This document shows, one piece after another, positions 54,167 to 63,401 of a stretch of DNA of 64,000 bases. How positions within the stretch are numbered: the stretch's first letter is position 1; the number at the start of each line of letters is the position of its first letter. The notes beneath the pieces were generated by a model, which searched no databases, was not told where the DNA came from, and saw only the letters and a list, made by a program, of their open reading frames with translations. The stretch lies in the NCBI RefSeq assembly GCF_900106955.1, contig NZ_FNNI01000001.1, positions 558,001 through 622,000 on the forward strand, given 5' to 3'. The DNA is from Aidingimonas halophila. GTDB lineage: Bacteria; Pseudomonadota; Gammaproteobacteria; Pseudomonadales; Halomonadaceae. The position numbers and the translations under genes are program-made.

Positions 54167-54829
54167 ATGCGCGTCAAAATCTGTTGCATCAGCTCAACCG
54201 CAGAAGCCCATCTCGCCATACGGGCCGGTGCCTCGGCGCTCGGCCTGGTCTCGGAAATGCCCAGCGGGCCGGGCGTGATCAAAGAACGGCACATTGCAGA
54301 TATCGCAGGCGCGGTTCCGCCGCCACTCGGCCGTTTTCTGCTTACCAGCCAGACGAATGCAAACGACATCATCGCGCAACAGCAACGGTGCGGCGTCAAC
54401 ACGCTCCAGCTTTGCGATCGAGTGACCGTGGACGCACTACACACGCTGCGCCGTTCGTTACCCGGCATTTCATTGGTGCAAGTCATCCATGTCGTCGACG
54501 ATACCTCCGTGGCGGAAGCCGTCGGTATTGCGCCAGAGGTCGACGCCCTGCTGCTCGACTCAGGTAACCAATCACTGGCGGTCAAGGAACTGGGTGGCAC
54601 AGGACGTGTTCATGACTGGTCATTGAGTGCGCAGATCGTTGAACGTTCCCCGGTGCCGGTATTTCTGGCGGGCGGCCTGAACGCCGACAACGTCGGCGAG
54701 GCGATACGGGCGGTCAACCCGTTCGGCGTCGATATCTGTACCGGAGTGCGGACGGACGGCAAACTGAATGAGTACAAGCTGAAACGGTTCATGGCCGCCG
54801 TGCGTGCAACGTCAGAGAAGATGTCCTGA
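54167..54829 (+). CDS. Phosphoribosylanthranilate isomerase-like protein (TrpF paralogue)
   Basis: A 220-residue TIM-barrel protein with TrpF features: MRVKICCISS (standard TrpF reads KICGIT), LLTSQTNANDII, VDALLLDSG with the catalytic Asp, TGRVHDWSLS and FLAGGLNADNVGEAI for phosphate binding, and VDICTGVRTDG near the end. Catalytic Cys and Asp are kept but the KICGIT glycine is Cys. It stands apart from any trp gene, so it is probably a paralogue with another role. Its own ribosome site (GAGGG) and a terminator upstream suggest separate transcription from glc. Confidence 0.75.
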   Translation: MRVKICCISSTAEAHLAIRAGASALGLVSEMPSGPGVIKERHIADIAGAVPPPLGRFLLTSQTNANDIIAQQQRCGVNTLQLCDRVTVDALHTLRRSLPGISLVQVIHVVDDTSVAEAVGIAPEVDALLLDSGNQSLAVKELGGTGRVHDWSLSAQIVERSPVPVFLAGGLNADNVGEAIRAVNPFGVDICTGVRTDGKLNEYKLKRFMAAVRATSEKMS

Positions 54830-54858
54830 CCTTCAGGACCTCTCCACACCCACAGGGC

Positions 54859-55737
54859 TCAAGCATTCAGTCGCCGCAGTTCACGGATCAGGCCACTGTG
54901 ATCGAGATCGCCATCACCGTGTTCAACCATGGCCTCGAATAATTCATCGGCGACAGTCGCCACCGGCAATTTCAGCCCCAGTGTTTCGGCTCGCTCCATG
55001 GCAGTATGCGTGTCCTTGAGTTGGTATTTGGCAGCACCTCCAGGTGCAAAGGATTCCTCGATCATGCGCAAGCCATGTTGGCGCATGATCGGCGAATCGG
55101 CGAATCCGCCGGACAGGGCATCACGCACTTTGGCGGGATCGGCGCCACCCCGCTCGGCAAACAGCAGTGCCTCGGCAACGGTGGCGATAGTACTGGCCAC
55201 GATCATCTGATTGGCCAGTTTGGCTTGCTGTCCGGTTCCCGCCGGACCGACATGTACCGCCCGCCCCATCGCGGACAACACCGACTCAGTGGCCGAAAAC
55301 GTTTCAGCATCGCCTCCGACCATGATCGCCAGAGTCGCTTCCCGGGCCCCCTGCTCGCCACCGGACACTGGCGCATCCAGGTACCCCAATCCTCGCTCAC
55401 GACAGCGTTCGGCCTGAACTTGAGACGTCTCGACAGGAATCGAACTCATGACGACCAGTGTCGACCCCGTTTTCATGGCATCGACGACACTCTCGCCTGT
55501 GTTACCGAACAGCACCGCATCACAGGTCGGCCCATCACTTAACATGCAGATCAATACATCCACATCCACGGCCGCCTGTGCCGGTGTATCACAGACCTCA
55601 CCACCTGCAGCAGCAACATTCCGAAGCTTCTCCGGAGATCGGTTCCACGCCTGCAATGGATAGCCCGCCGCCAGCAGATTATGCGCCATGGGAGCTCCCA
55701 TCACCCCGGTGCCGACGATCCCGACTTTTCTGTTCAT
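54859..55737 (-). CDS. 2-hydroxy-3-oxopropionate (tartronate semialdehyde) reductase, GarR/GlxR-like
   Basis: A 292-residue beta-hydroxyacid dehydrogenase. It has the NAD(P)-binding GTGVMGAPMAHNLLAAG (residues 10-26), the substrate motif DAPVSGGEQGAREATLAIMVGG and the catalytic K173 in GQQAKLANQM. These features and its length fit tartronate semialdehyde reductase, which makes glycerate. Near the glycolate operon it would serve glyoxylate assimilation, and near the sugar-acid cluster it would serve galactarate/glucarate breakdown; other family members (3-hydroxyisobutyrate dehydrogenase) remain possible. GAGGT precedes the ATG. Confidence 0.8.
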   Translation of the reverse strand: MNRKVGIVGTGVMGAPMAHNLLAAGYPLQAWNRSPEKLRNVAAAGGEVCDTPAQAAVDVDVLICMLSDGPTCDAVLFGNTGESVVDAMKTGSTLVVMSSIPVETSQVQAERCRERGLGYLDAPVSGGEQGAREATLAIMVGGDAETFSATESVLSAMGRAVHVGPAGTGQQAKLANQMIVASTIATVAEALLFAERGGADPAKVRDALSGGFADSPIMRQHGLRMIEESFAPGGAAKYQLKDTHTAMERAETLGLKLPVATVADELFEAMVEHGDGDLDHSGLIRELRRLNA

Positions 55738-55930
55738 TGTTCACCTCATGAGGACATTGTGACCATCGATTGCCTTGGCGTTCGACCAATCAGCATACGC
55801 ATGAGCCGGAAATGAAGCGAAATCATGCGCTGGCACGGAAAAGAAACGCTGTTGGCTGCCCGCAGCTGCTATTCCAAACTATACTAGTGAGAACAAGATA
55901 GCAGGCTATGCGTATCCAAAGGAGGTGACA

Positions 55931-56197
55931 ATGGCTGGTGGTTGGGCAAAGGATGGTGCCGTACAGGATCAGATCGACAGCACGGTTGAAGATGAACTGG
56001 AACGAGCACGTCGTCGGTTACCGCAGGGCGAGAGCCTGATGCACTGCGAAGAGTGCGGGGAGGAGATACCGCAAGCGCGCCGCGACGCCATCCCCGGTGT
56101 CAGGCTGTGTATCGTCTGTCAGAGTGAACGCGACAGGCAACAATCCGCGGTTAGCGGGTACAATCGACGCGGCAGCAAGGACAGTCAGTTGCGTTAA
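55931..56197 (+). CDS. DksA/TraR-family C4 zinc finger protein (YbiI-like)
   Basis: An 88-residue protein with one zinc finger: HCEECGEEIPQARRDAIPGVRLCIVCQ, with two CxxC pairs. The PQARRDAIPG middle is typical of small DksA/TraR proteins (E. coli YbiI). Such proteins may bind the secondary channel of RNA polymerase, but they lack the acidic coiled coil tip of full DksA. ATG at 55931 is preceded by AAAGGAGGTGA, a perfect Shine-Dalgarno. Faces the TctA gene tail to tail. Confidence 0.85.
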   Translation: MAGGWAKDGAVQDQIDSTVEDELERARRRLPQGESLMHCEECGEEIPQARRDAIPGVRLCIVCQSERDRQQSAVSGYNRRGSKDSQLR

Positions 56198-56239
56198 GCA
56201 TGGCTCTTTTACGCATCACAATCACGCTTGGACTACTGT

Positions 56240-57760
56240 TCATAGCGGGTTTTCGGCATTGCTCTCCACAGTCTTGTTTTTACCGCCATGTTTCCAATAC
56301 CGATAAAAAGGTAATGCAATCGCAAATACCGATAGCAGAATAAAGCACAAGCTAATCGGTCGAGTGAAAAACACTGTCCAGTCACCGCCATGCATTGTCA
56401 TACCTCGGCGATAGTTGGATTCCACCATATATCCCAGGATCATTCCCAATACGACCGGAGCAGAACTGAAACCATGGCGATTCAGAAAATAACCGAACAC
56501 TCCAAAGAATAACAGCACCCACACAGCGTTCATAGTACCACTAATCCCGTACGCACCGAGCATACACATGACTAGAATAAATGGCATTAAATAGGATCGA
56601 GGTATCTGCAGAACGCGTACGAATAGCTTGATACCTACAGCCTGGAAACTGAACATAAAAATATTCGCTATAAAGAAAGCAATGATGATTCCATAAGCAA
56701 TATTGGCTTGTTCATCAAAGAGCATGGGGCCCGGTTGCAACCCATGAATCAACAACCCTCCCATCAGTATCGCGGCAGCCGCATCTCCCGGAATGCCAAG
56801 CGTCATCATTGGAATCAATGCACCGCCAGTCATGCCATTATTGGCCGACTCGCAAGCAATAACTCCTTCATCATGTCCTTTTCTAAATTTCTCAGGTGTC
56901 TTCGACATACGTTTCGCCTGATCATATGCCAGGAAAGAAGCGATACTTCCGCCGGCACCTGGTATGGCTCCAACCAATGAGCCTATGAACGAACTGCTCG
57001 ACCAAACTTTCCAGTGGCGCAAGGTCTCGCGAAAACGAGGATAGGCTTTGCTGACTTTTATATTTACACCATCACCTCTCTTATCATGAATTTTCGTAAC
57101 ATCGCTAATGATTTGTGAAAGTGCAAATAGCCCAATTAGTGCAGGCATAAAATCGACCCCACCTGTCAAGCTGGAAAAACCAGCTGTAAGGCGTACCGTA
57201 CCGGTCATTGAGTCGATACCGATCAAAGAGATCAGGACCCCAACCAAGCCACCAACAATACCTTTTATAATTGAACTATCGGATATGGAAGCAATAATAG
57301 TAAGGCCAAAAACACCAAGAGAAAAATACTCAATAGCACTGAATTTAAGAGCAACACTCGCAATTAATGGTGACATAAGAGCAAGAACCGTTACACTTAT
57401 CATTCCTCCAATCATGGATGCTACAATACAAAGCCCTAACGCCCTCCCTGGTTCACCGTTTTGGGCCATTGGAAATGCATCTAATGTCGTCGCTACTGAA
57501 GAGGGTGTTCCTGGAATATTTAATAACGCCGCAGGAATGGATCCACCAGAAATAGCGCCACAATAGACACCTAAAAGCATGCCCATTCCAGTTGTTGGTT
57601 CCATACCATATGTTAGAGGCAAAAGGAGAGCGACGCCCATCGTTGCTGTCAACCCCGGGAGCGCCCCGAAAACCAAACCAAGAACTGTTCCAAAGGCGAT
57701 GGCCAGGAATATATGAATATTGATGAAGAGGTTTGCAGCATCAGCAAAATTGGAAAACAT
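56240..57760 (-). CDS. tctA: Tripartite tricarboxylate transporter large permease (TctA family)
   Basis: A 506-residue membrane protein with about a dozen hydrophobic segments. TctA family motifs are FGALPGLTATMGVALLLPLTYGM, GGSIPAALLNIPGTPSS and GAIPGAGGSIASFLAYDQAKRMSK. It imports a carboxylate with Na+, together with TctB and TctC. I chose the ATG at 57760; a further 14 codons are open upstream. Its codons are visibly AT-rich next to neighbouring operons. The gene stands 22 bases after tctB. Substrate is probably a sugar acid given the downstream genes. Confidence 0.9.
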   Translation of the reverse strand: MFSNFADAANLFINIHIFLAIAFGTVLGLVFGALPGLTATMGVALLLPLTYGMEPTTGMGMLLGVYCGAISGGSIPAALLNIPGTPSSVATTLDAFPMAQNGEPGRALGLCIVASMIGGMISVTVLALMSPLIASVALKFSAIEYFSLGVFGLTIIASISDSSIIKGIVGGLVGVLISLIGIDSMTGTVRLTAGFSSLTGGVDFMPALIGLFALSQIISDVTKIHDKRGDGVNIKVSKAYPRFRETLRHWKVWSSSSFIGSLVGAIPGAGGSIASFLAYDQAKRMSKTPEKFRKGHDEGVIACESANNGMTGGALIPMMTLGIPGDAAAAILMGGLLIHGLQPGPMLFDEQANIAYGIIIAFFIANIFMFSFQAVGIKLFVRVLQIPRSYLMPFILVMCMLGAYGISGTMNAVWVLLFFGVFGYFLNRHGFSSAPVVLGMILGYMVESNYRRGMTMHGGDWTVFFTRPISLCFILLSVFAIALPFYRYWKHGGKNKTVESNAENPL

Positions 57761-57782
57761 GACTAAGATCACTCTTGTGGCA

Positions 57783-58259
57783 TCAAGGCAACGCAAGCTC
57801 AAATATCACTGAAAAAACAGTATATATGAGACTAGTGGCAGAAACGGCAAAAACTGCCGATTTAGCTAAAGTAATTAAGCTTATATCAGACCCGGGAACA
57901 AACAAGTCAACAACTGTCCTAAACAGGAAAAGAAAAAAAACAGTACTCAAAAAGAACCCTACCAACATCAACATAGTTAAGTATAAAACTATCAATGACA
58001 AGGTTATAATGAGAGCAATAGCCTCACTCCTCGAAAGGTTCACTAGATCCCCTGAAGGTCTATCAAAAACCGTTTCCATAACAAGAAGATAGCCGACGAG
58101 GAATATTATTATCAGGCTCACCCAGAAAGGAACGGACCCCGGCCCGGGATCACCACCTACTCCCATTGAAGTGGGAATACTATGCGCCATGTGGAGGAAA
58201 AACCCTGCTCCGAGAATTAATATGAGATAGAAGATTTGGCGTTCGTCAATCTTCAACAT
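57783..58259 (-). CDS. tctB: Tripartite tricarboxylate transporter small permease (TctB family)
   Basis: A 158-residue protein with four hydrophobic segments, e.g. QIFYLILILGAGFFLHMAHSI and LIITLSLIVLYLTMLMLVGF; PSSMG-type start is replaced by PTSMGVGGDPGPGSVPFWV, typical of TctB. The most AT-rich gene of the window: 20 of 60 bases at 57901-57960 are G or C. An uninterrupted run of eight A (57933-57940, T on the coding strand) encodes part of a Phe-rich segment. ATG at 58259 follows GGGGAG. Confidence 0.85.
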   Translation of the reverse strand: MLKIDERQIFYLILILGAGFFLHMAHSIPTSMGVGGDPGPGSVPFWVSLIIIFLVGYLLVMETVFDRPSGDLVNLSRSEAIALIITLSLIVLYLTMLMLVGFFLSTVFFLFLFRTVVDLFVPGSDISLITLAKSAVFAVSATSLIYTVFSVIFELALP

Positions 58260-58293
58260 GGCTGCTCCCCTTTCTGACTAGGTTTTCAAGTCA

Positions 58294-58311
58294 GCCCCAC
58301 AGACACGGGGC
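58294..58311 (-). terminator. Weak intercistronic hairpin between tctC and tctB
   Basis: GCCCC (58294-58298) can pair with GGGGC (58307-58311). It lies 15 bases after the tctC stop, where many transporter operons have a hairpin to favour binding-protein expression. The stem is short and no T-run follows. Confidence 0.35.
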
Positions 58312-58325
58312 CGACCCGCGAGACA

Positions 58326-59270
58326 CTACTTGATCTTCTCGGCCGTATTGATAAATGATTCAGCCAAGTCAGCCATGCGTGCGTCGAGCTTCTCACCTGA
58401 GGGCATGAAATCGACTTCGCCGCCCTGTGCTGCAATTGCCTCCCGAACCTTTGGGTCGTTAGTGGCTTTTTCTAATGCGGCGGACCACGCTTCTTTGACT
58501 TCGTCATCGACACCGGCTGGAGCCGCGACGCCACGCCAGTTGGATAACGAGATATCATGACCCAGTTCCTGCATTGTGGGAACATCCGGGTAGTCTTCCA
58601 ATGTTTCGCTACCTAAAGTGGCCAGTAGTCGCAAATCCCCAGATTTCAGACCAGATGACAAATCTGCAAGATTCAAAAGCAGAACGTCGATATGCCCTCC
58701 CAAGGCTGCAGCGACGGCGTCTGACGAGCCATCATGCGGAACCTGTTTCGCCTCATATTCTGCAGTATCGGCTAGAATCTCACTGGCAACATGCGTCGAT
58801 CCCCCAGCCCCAGAAAAACCGAATGTTACCTCACCAGGATTGTTTCGCATCTCGTCAGCAAGTTCTTCCCAGCTATCCCATTCACTCTCATCACTGACAG
58901 CCACGACATAATCGTCATTGAGTACATTTCCCAGGTAATCAAAATCAGAGTAGGTATAGGTCGCGTTTCCCATACCCTCTGTCGCAAAAATGACGTTATT
59001 CGGTATTGTGACGGTATACCCATCAGGATCGGCATTAGCGACTTCCGTAAATCCTAATATACCTCCCCCACCAGGCTTATTTGACACGATGATATCTTCG
59101 CCCAAGGACTCTTCAAGTGCAGGTTGAAGATTACGTGCCAATACATCCGTACCTCCGCCGGCACTATACGGTATCACCATGGTTATGGATTTCGTCGGAT
59201 AGTCGGCATTGGCCACGCCGGCAGTGAGCATACCGACGAAGATAATAGACATCTTATTCATATTTTCCAT
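58326..59270 (-). CDS. tctC: TctC/Bug-family tripartite transporter binding protein
   Basis: A 314-residue periplasmic binding protein with a short signal peptide (MSIIFVGMLTAGVANA). The mature protein begins with DYPTKSITMVIPYSAGGGTDVLARNL, the classic Bug/TctC pattern, and continues with VSNKPGGGGILGFTEVANADPDG and VTFGFSGAGGSTHVA. It binds the carboxylate for TctAB. A later in-frame ATG (59261 or 59255) could also be the start. First gene of the transporter part; the enzyme genes lie upstream on the same strand. Confidence 0.92.
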   Translation of the reverse strand: MENMNKMSIIFVGMLTAGVANADYPTKSITMVIPYSAGGGTDVLARNLQPALEESLGEDIIVSNKPGGGGILGFTEVANADPDGYTVTIPNNVIFATEGMGNATYTYSDFDYLGNVLNDDYVVAVSDESEWDSWEELADEMRNNPGEVTFGFSGAGGSTHVASEILADTAEYEAKQVPHDGSSDAVAAALGGHIDVLLLNLADLSSGLKSGDLRLLATLGSETLEDYPDVPTMQELGHDISLSNWRGVAAPAGVDDEVKEAWSAALEKATNDPKVREAIAAQGGEVDFMPSGEKLDARMADLAESFINTAEKIK

Positions 59271-59391
59271 GATATTTCCTCGTGCTCTTTCAGATTATTC
59301 TAATGATAATATATTTATATTAAAAATAACTAATTAAAAATCATTAATATCGAATATTCAAACACCACCTCCTCACGTAAACGCATACGTA

Positions 59392-60213
59392 TCAATAGAC
59401 ATTACCTTCCGACGACACATCAAAACTCAAGTCAAATTCCTCACTTCTCTGACGCACTGCCTGCATCAATAAAGAGATATCCAGACCAACAGCGACAAAA
59501 GTGGCACCTAAGGAAAGAAAGCGTTTTGCCTGGTCAACACTTCCTGTCAATGTGCCAGCCGCTTTGCCACTAGCCACGATGGTTTGGATTGCATGATCAA
59601 TGGCTGCCTGAACATCCGGGTGCCCAGGATTACCCAAGTACCCCATTGAAGCCGCCAAATCCGCAGGGCCGATGAACACTCCATCAACACCATCTACGGC
59701 ACAGATGGCTTCAAGATTATCGAGTGCAGTTAGCGTCTCTGCCTGTACCAGCAAGCAGACTTCGTCGTTGGCTTGGTGGACATAATCGGAGCGTCCATTC
59801 CAACGCGACGCACGAGCGACTGCCGCTCCCACACCTCGTATCCCCTCCGGCGGATAACGAGTTGCTGCAACCATATGAGCGGCCTGTTCAGGTGTATCGA
59901 CCATAGGTACCAACAATGTCTGTGCACCGATATCGAGTAACTGCTTGATCAGTGCCGGTTCCCCTTGAACCGCTCTGACGACTGGATGACTCCGGTAAGC
60001 AGAAACCACTTGCAATTGAGCCAAGGTACTATTGATATCATTGGGTGCATGTTCCCCATCTATCAGTAACCAATCGAAGCTGGCCGTAGCGCACATCTCA
60101 GCACAATAACTGCTACCCATGGACAACCAGAAACCTATTTGGGGCTGACGATAGGCCAAGGCTTCCTTGAAAGTGTTTCCTGGTTCCAGGCCGGTGATAC
60201 GTGAACCTTTCAT
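59392..60213 (-). CDS. HpcH/HpaI-family aldolase
   Basis: A 273-residue class II (metal) aldolase. The motifs [42 protein letters not shown] and [16 protein letters not shown] are those of the HpaI/GarL/YfaU group, which cleaves 2-keto-3-deoxy sugar acids to pyruvate plus an aldehyde. With a UxaA/GarD-type dehydratase two genes upstream, GarL-type activity (pyruvate plus tartronate semialdehyde) or YfaU-type activity is likely. ATG at 60213 is chosen because GGAGAG precedes it. Ends 120 bases before tctC. Confidence 0.88.
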   Translation of the reverse strand: MKGSRITGLEPGNTFKEALAYRQPQIGFWLSMGSSYCAEMCATASFDWLLIDGEHAPNDINSTLAQLQVVSAYRSHPVVRAVQGEPALIKQLLDIGAQTLLVPMVDTPEQAAHMVAATRYPPEGIRGVGAAVARASRWNGRSDYVHQANDEVCLLVQAETLTALDNLEAICAVDGVDGVFIGPADLAASMGYLGNPGHPDVQAAIDHAIQTIVASGKAAGTLTGSVDQAKRFLSLGATFVAVGLDISLLMQAVRQRSEEFDLSFDVSSEGNVY

Positions 60214-60244
60214 ACGCTCTCCGCTATCCATCTTAGGGTGCGTC

Positions 60245-61720
60245 TCAGCCCAAACTTCCTTGGCAGAGATATTTTATGTGCATGTAATCATCGAGCCCGT
60301 ACTTTGAACCTTCCCGTCCGTACCCGGACTCTTTTATACCGCCAAAAGGAGCGACCTCAGAAGCGACGACCCCCTCATTTATGCCAACAATGCCAGTTTC
60401 CAACGCATCGGCAACTCGCCATATTCGGCTGATATTTCCCGAGTAAAAATAACCAGCGAGTCCATATGGTGTGTTATTGGCCATTCCGATGACTTCCTCT
60501 TCGCCAGTAAATCGACATAGCGGTACTACTGGACCAAAGGTTTCCTCCTGACACAGTTGCGCATCGCTGCTGACATCAGCCAGCACCGTAGGTGCCACAT
60601 AATTCGGCCCTATGTCCGTGCGTACCTGCTGACCACCCACCAGAATTTTGCCCCCCTTGGCCACCGCATCATCAATGTGCTTCATGATCTTTTCGACAGC
60701 TCGCGTGTTGATCATCGGTCCTATCTGGCTGTCCGTTTCACTCGCTGGGCCGACGCGCAATGCCGCAACGCGATCCGTAAGTTTGTAAGCAAAGGTATTG
60801 AAGACTGTTTCATGTACATAGACACGATTCGGGCAGACACAGGTCTGTCCCCCATTGCGAAACTTTGAGGCCATCAATCCTTCCACCGCGGCATCGAGAT
60901 CCGCATCATCGAAGACAATAAAGGGAGCATTGCCCCCCAGTTCGAGTGAGAGTTTCTTGAGAGTAGCGGCGGACTCTCTCGCCAGCTGTTTGCCCACTGG
61001 CGTCGAGCCGGTAAAGCTGATCTTGCGTACTCTAGTATCTCGCAGCCAGGCATCGGCCACAGCAGGTGTACATTCGCGGGAAGCGCAGACGACATTGATC
61101 ACTCCGGCCGGGATACCGGCCTCTTCAGCCAGATGGATCAACGCCAGAGAGGTCAGCGGTGTATCCTCAGCAGGTTTGGCGACCACAGTACAGCCAGCAG
61201 CCAGTGCGGGGGCCATCTTGCGTGCAATCATGGCTGCCGGGAAGTTCCAAGGTGTGACTACGGCAACCACACCCACCGGTTCCCTGACAGCCAACATACG
61301 ACGACCATCGACCGAAGGTTCGATCAGATCACCTTCGATACGCGGTGCCTCTTCAGCAAACCATTCGATATAGCTGGCCGCGTACTGGATTTCTCCTCGT
61401 CCCTCAGCCAGCGGTTTTCCTTGTTCCAGTGAGATCAAACGACCGAGATCATCCTGATGAGACATGACCAAGGCATGCCATTGTTTCAATAATTGACCGC
61501 GCCGCTTCGCGGGTGTCGACTTCCACGCCTTGAATGCTGACTGAGCAGAATCTGCCGCTTGCCAAGCATCATCATGAGTACTATCGGGAACCGATGCTAT
61601 CTGGCGCAAATCGGCTGGATTATGCACACCGAACGTACTACCACCGTCACTACCAACCCAGTGCCCGGCTATGAAATTTTCAGTGCGAATCAGTGAACTG
61701 CGGGATAGGGTCAAGCTCAT
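60245..61720 (-). CDS. NAD(P)-dependent aldehyde dehydrogenase (GabD / 2-ketoglutarate semialdehyde dehydrogenase type)
   Basis: A 491-residue [25 protein letters not shown], the general base in [13 protein letters not shown] (E260) and the nucleophile in [13 protein letters not shown] (C294) are all present, and [20 protein letters not shown] is the typical end of succinate-semialdehyde dehydrogenases. In a sugar-acid operon it could oxidise 2-ketoglutarate semialdehyde or an aldehyde made by the aldolase. The ATG at 61720 has AGGAGG eight bases upstream; an upstream ATG at 61744 lies at the end of the preceding gene. Confidence 0.88.
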   Translation of the reverse strand: MSLTLSRSSLIRTENFIAGHWVGSDGGSTFGVHNPADLRQIASVPDSTHDDAWQAADSAQSAFKAWKSTPAKRRGQLLKQWHALVMSHQDDLGRLISLEQGKPLAEGRGEIQYAASYIEWFAEEAPRIEGDLIEPSVDGRRMLAVREPVGVVAVVTPWNFPAAMIARKMAPALAAGCTVVAKPAEDTPLTSLALIHLAEEAGIPAGVINVVCASRECTPAVADAWLRDTRVRKISFTGSTPVGKQLARESAATLKKLSLELGGNAPFIVFDDADLDAAVEGLMASKFRNGGQTCVCPNRVYVHETVFNTFAYKLTDRVAALRVGPASETDSQIGPMINTRAVEKIMKHIDDAVAKGGKILVGGQQVRTDIGPNYVAPTVLADVSSDAQLCQEETFGPVVPLCRFTGEEEVIGMANNTPYGLAGYFYSGNISRIWRVADALETGIVGINEGVVASEVAPFGGIKESGYGREGSKYGLDDYMHIKYLCQGSLG

Positions 61721-61744
61721 GCCTGAGCCTCCTGAGTCATTCAT

Positions 61745-63280
61745 TTAGCTGACGATACCGACATGCCAAGGCACGAACTCATGGTCACCAAGGCCTAGTG
61801 CCTCACTACAGCTCGGTTTCCCAGAGGCCACTCGCAGCATGTATTCGAATATTTCTTGCCCCATTGCTTCCATGCTCAACTCACCATCCAGAACTTGCCC
61901 ACAGTTGATATCCATATCCTCAGTCAGACGCTGATACATGGGCGTATTCGAGGCCAATTTGATCGTGGGCGCTGGTTTGGAACCAAACATCGAACCACGT
62001 CCTGTGGTAAAGCAGATGAGATTAGCACCGCTGGCAATTTGCCCGGTCGCTGCCACCGGGTCGTATCCGGGGGAATCCATGAAAACGAATCCGGACGTGT
62101 CGATCGGCTCGGCATATTCGTACACGGCTTGCAGCGGTGTCGTGCCGCCTTTCATCGCGGAGCCCAATGACTTCTCGAAAATATTCGCCAGCCCGCCTGC
62201 CTGGTTACCCGGACCTACGACGCCATTGAACTGGCCGCTATGACCTCGGGTGTATTCTTCCCACCATGCCAGGCGGTCCAGTAACTTCTGGCCGACTGCC
62301 GGTGACACGGCTCGGCGTGTAAGCATGTATTCAACACCATGGATTTCCGGGGTCTCGGACAGGATGGCGGTACCGCCCTGTCGTACCAGAATATCCATTG
62401 CGGCCCCCAATGCCGGATTCGCGGAAATGCCTGAAAACCCATCGGAACCACCGCATTGCAGTCCAATGCTCAGGTGGCTGGCGCAGACCGGCTGACGCTC
62501 GACTCGATTGGCCTCGGGCAACATCGCTTCGACCGCGGCGATGCCTGCCGCAATCGATTCTCGGGTCCCCCCCATATCCTGCATCACCAGCGTTCGAATC
62601 CGCTCATCGGTCTGCAACCCCTGTGATTCCACCAGACCGGACACCTGATTCCGTTCACAACCCAAACCCACGATCAAAACACCGGCAAAATTGGGATGGC
62701 GTGCATAACCGGCCAGCGTTCGTCGTAGTAAATCGAAGTGGTAGCTCGGCGATGACATACCGCACCCGCTAGTCTGCGCAAAGGCGACGACACCATCGAC
62801 ATTGGGATAATCGGCGAGACGCTCCGGTGTGAAATGTGCGGCTATATGATTGATGACGGTGGCCGAGCAATTGACGGAAGAGAGAATGCCTATGAAGTTG
62901 CGAGTCGCCACCCGGCCATTCGAGCGGACAATTCCATCGAAAGTGGCACGTTCACTTTCCGGCACGTACTCGACAGGCTGAACGTCTTGGCAGAACGCTG
63001 GATCACGGTCGAAGTCGATAAGTGTCAGATTATGGGTATGGATGTGATCGCCGGCTTCGATATCACGTGTCGCCGAGCCGATCACGGTGTCGTATTTTCT
63101 TACTGCTTCACCAGCAGCAATATCACGCCTTGCGACTTTATGACCGGCGGGAACCTGAGATCGCATGTGGAGCCCCAGCTCGGGAAACTCCTGCCCTAGC
63201 GTTACAGTGTCACGAGCGATCAGAACATCGTCGTTGTGATGCAAACTGATCAATGGCGGGACGGAAGAAGCGCTTTCCAT
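61745..63280 (-). CDS. UxaA/GarD-family altronate or galactarate dehydratase
   Basis: A 511-residue dehydratase. The N-terminal SAF domain ends near residue 80 (VIGSATRDIEAGDHIHTHNL). The catalytic domain (from about residue 110) has FDGIVRSNGRVATRNFIGI, AFAQTSGCGM, GLGCERNQ and LQCGGSDGFSGISANPALG, whose Cys residues hold the iron centre. The family removes water from altronate, galactarate or similar aldonic/aldaric acids to give 2-keto-3-deoxy acids, which the HpaI-type aldolase can cleave. The start at 63280 is chosen by homology; its ribosome site is weak. The exact substrate is not decided. Confidence 0.87.
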   Translation of the reverse strand: MESASSVPPLISLHHNDDVLIARDTVTLGQEFPELGLHMRSQVPAGHKVARRDIAAGEAVRKYDTVIGSATRDIEAGDHIHTHNLTLIDFDRDPAFCQDVQPVEYVPESERATFDGIVRSNGRVATRNFIGILSSVNCSATVINHIAAHFTPERLADYPNVDGVVAFAQTSGCGMSSPSYHFDLLRRTLAGYARHPNFAGVLIVGLGCERNQVSGLVESQGLQTDERIRTLVMQDMGGTRESIAAGIAAVEAMLPEANRVERQPVCASHLSIGLQCGGSDGFSGISANPALGAAMDILVRQGGTAILSETPEIHGVEYMLTRRAVSPAVGQKLLDRLAWWEEYTRGHSGQFNGVVGPGNQAGGLANIFEKSLGSAMKGGTTPLQAVYEYAEPIDTSGFVFMDSPGYDPVAATGQIASGANLICFTTGRGSMFGSKPAPTIKLASNTPMYQRLTEDMDINCGQVLDGELSMEAMGQEIFEYMLRVASGKPSCSEALGLGDHEFVPWHVGIVS

Positions 63281-63401
63281 GGAGATGGCCCAGTTCCTGC
63301 AAATGTGATCGAAGAATGACTTGCAGTATGGGGCGGCAATACATGACGATAAAATAAAACAATAGACACTCTTCATAACTTATAAGGAATATAAGCCACT
63401 C

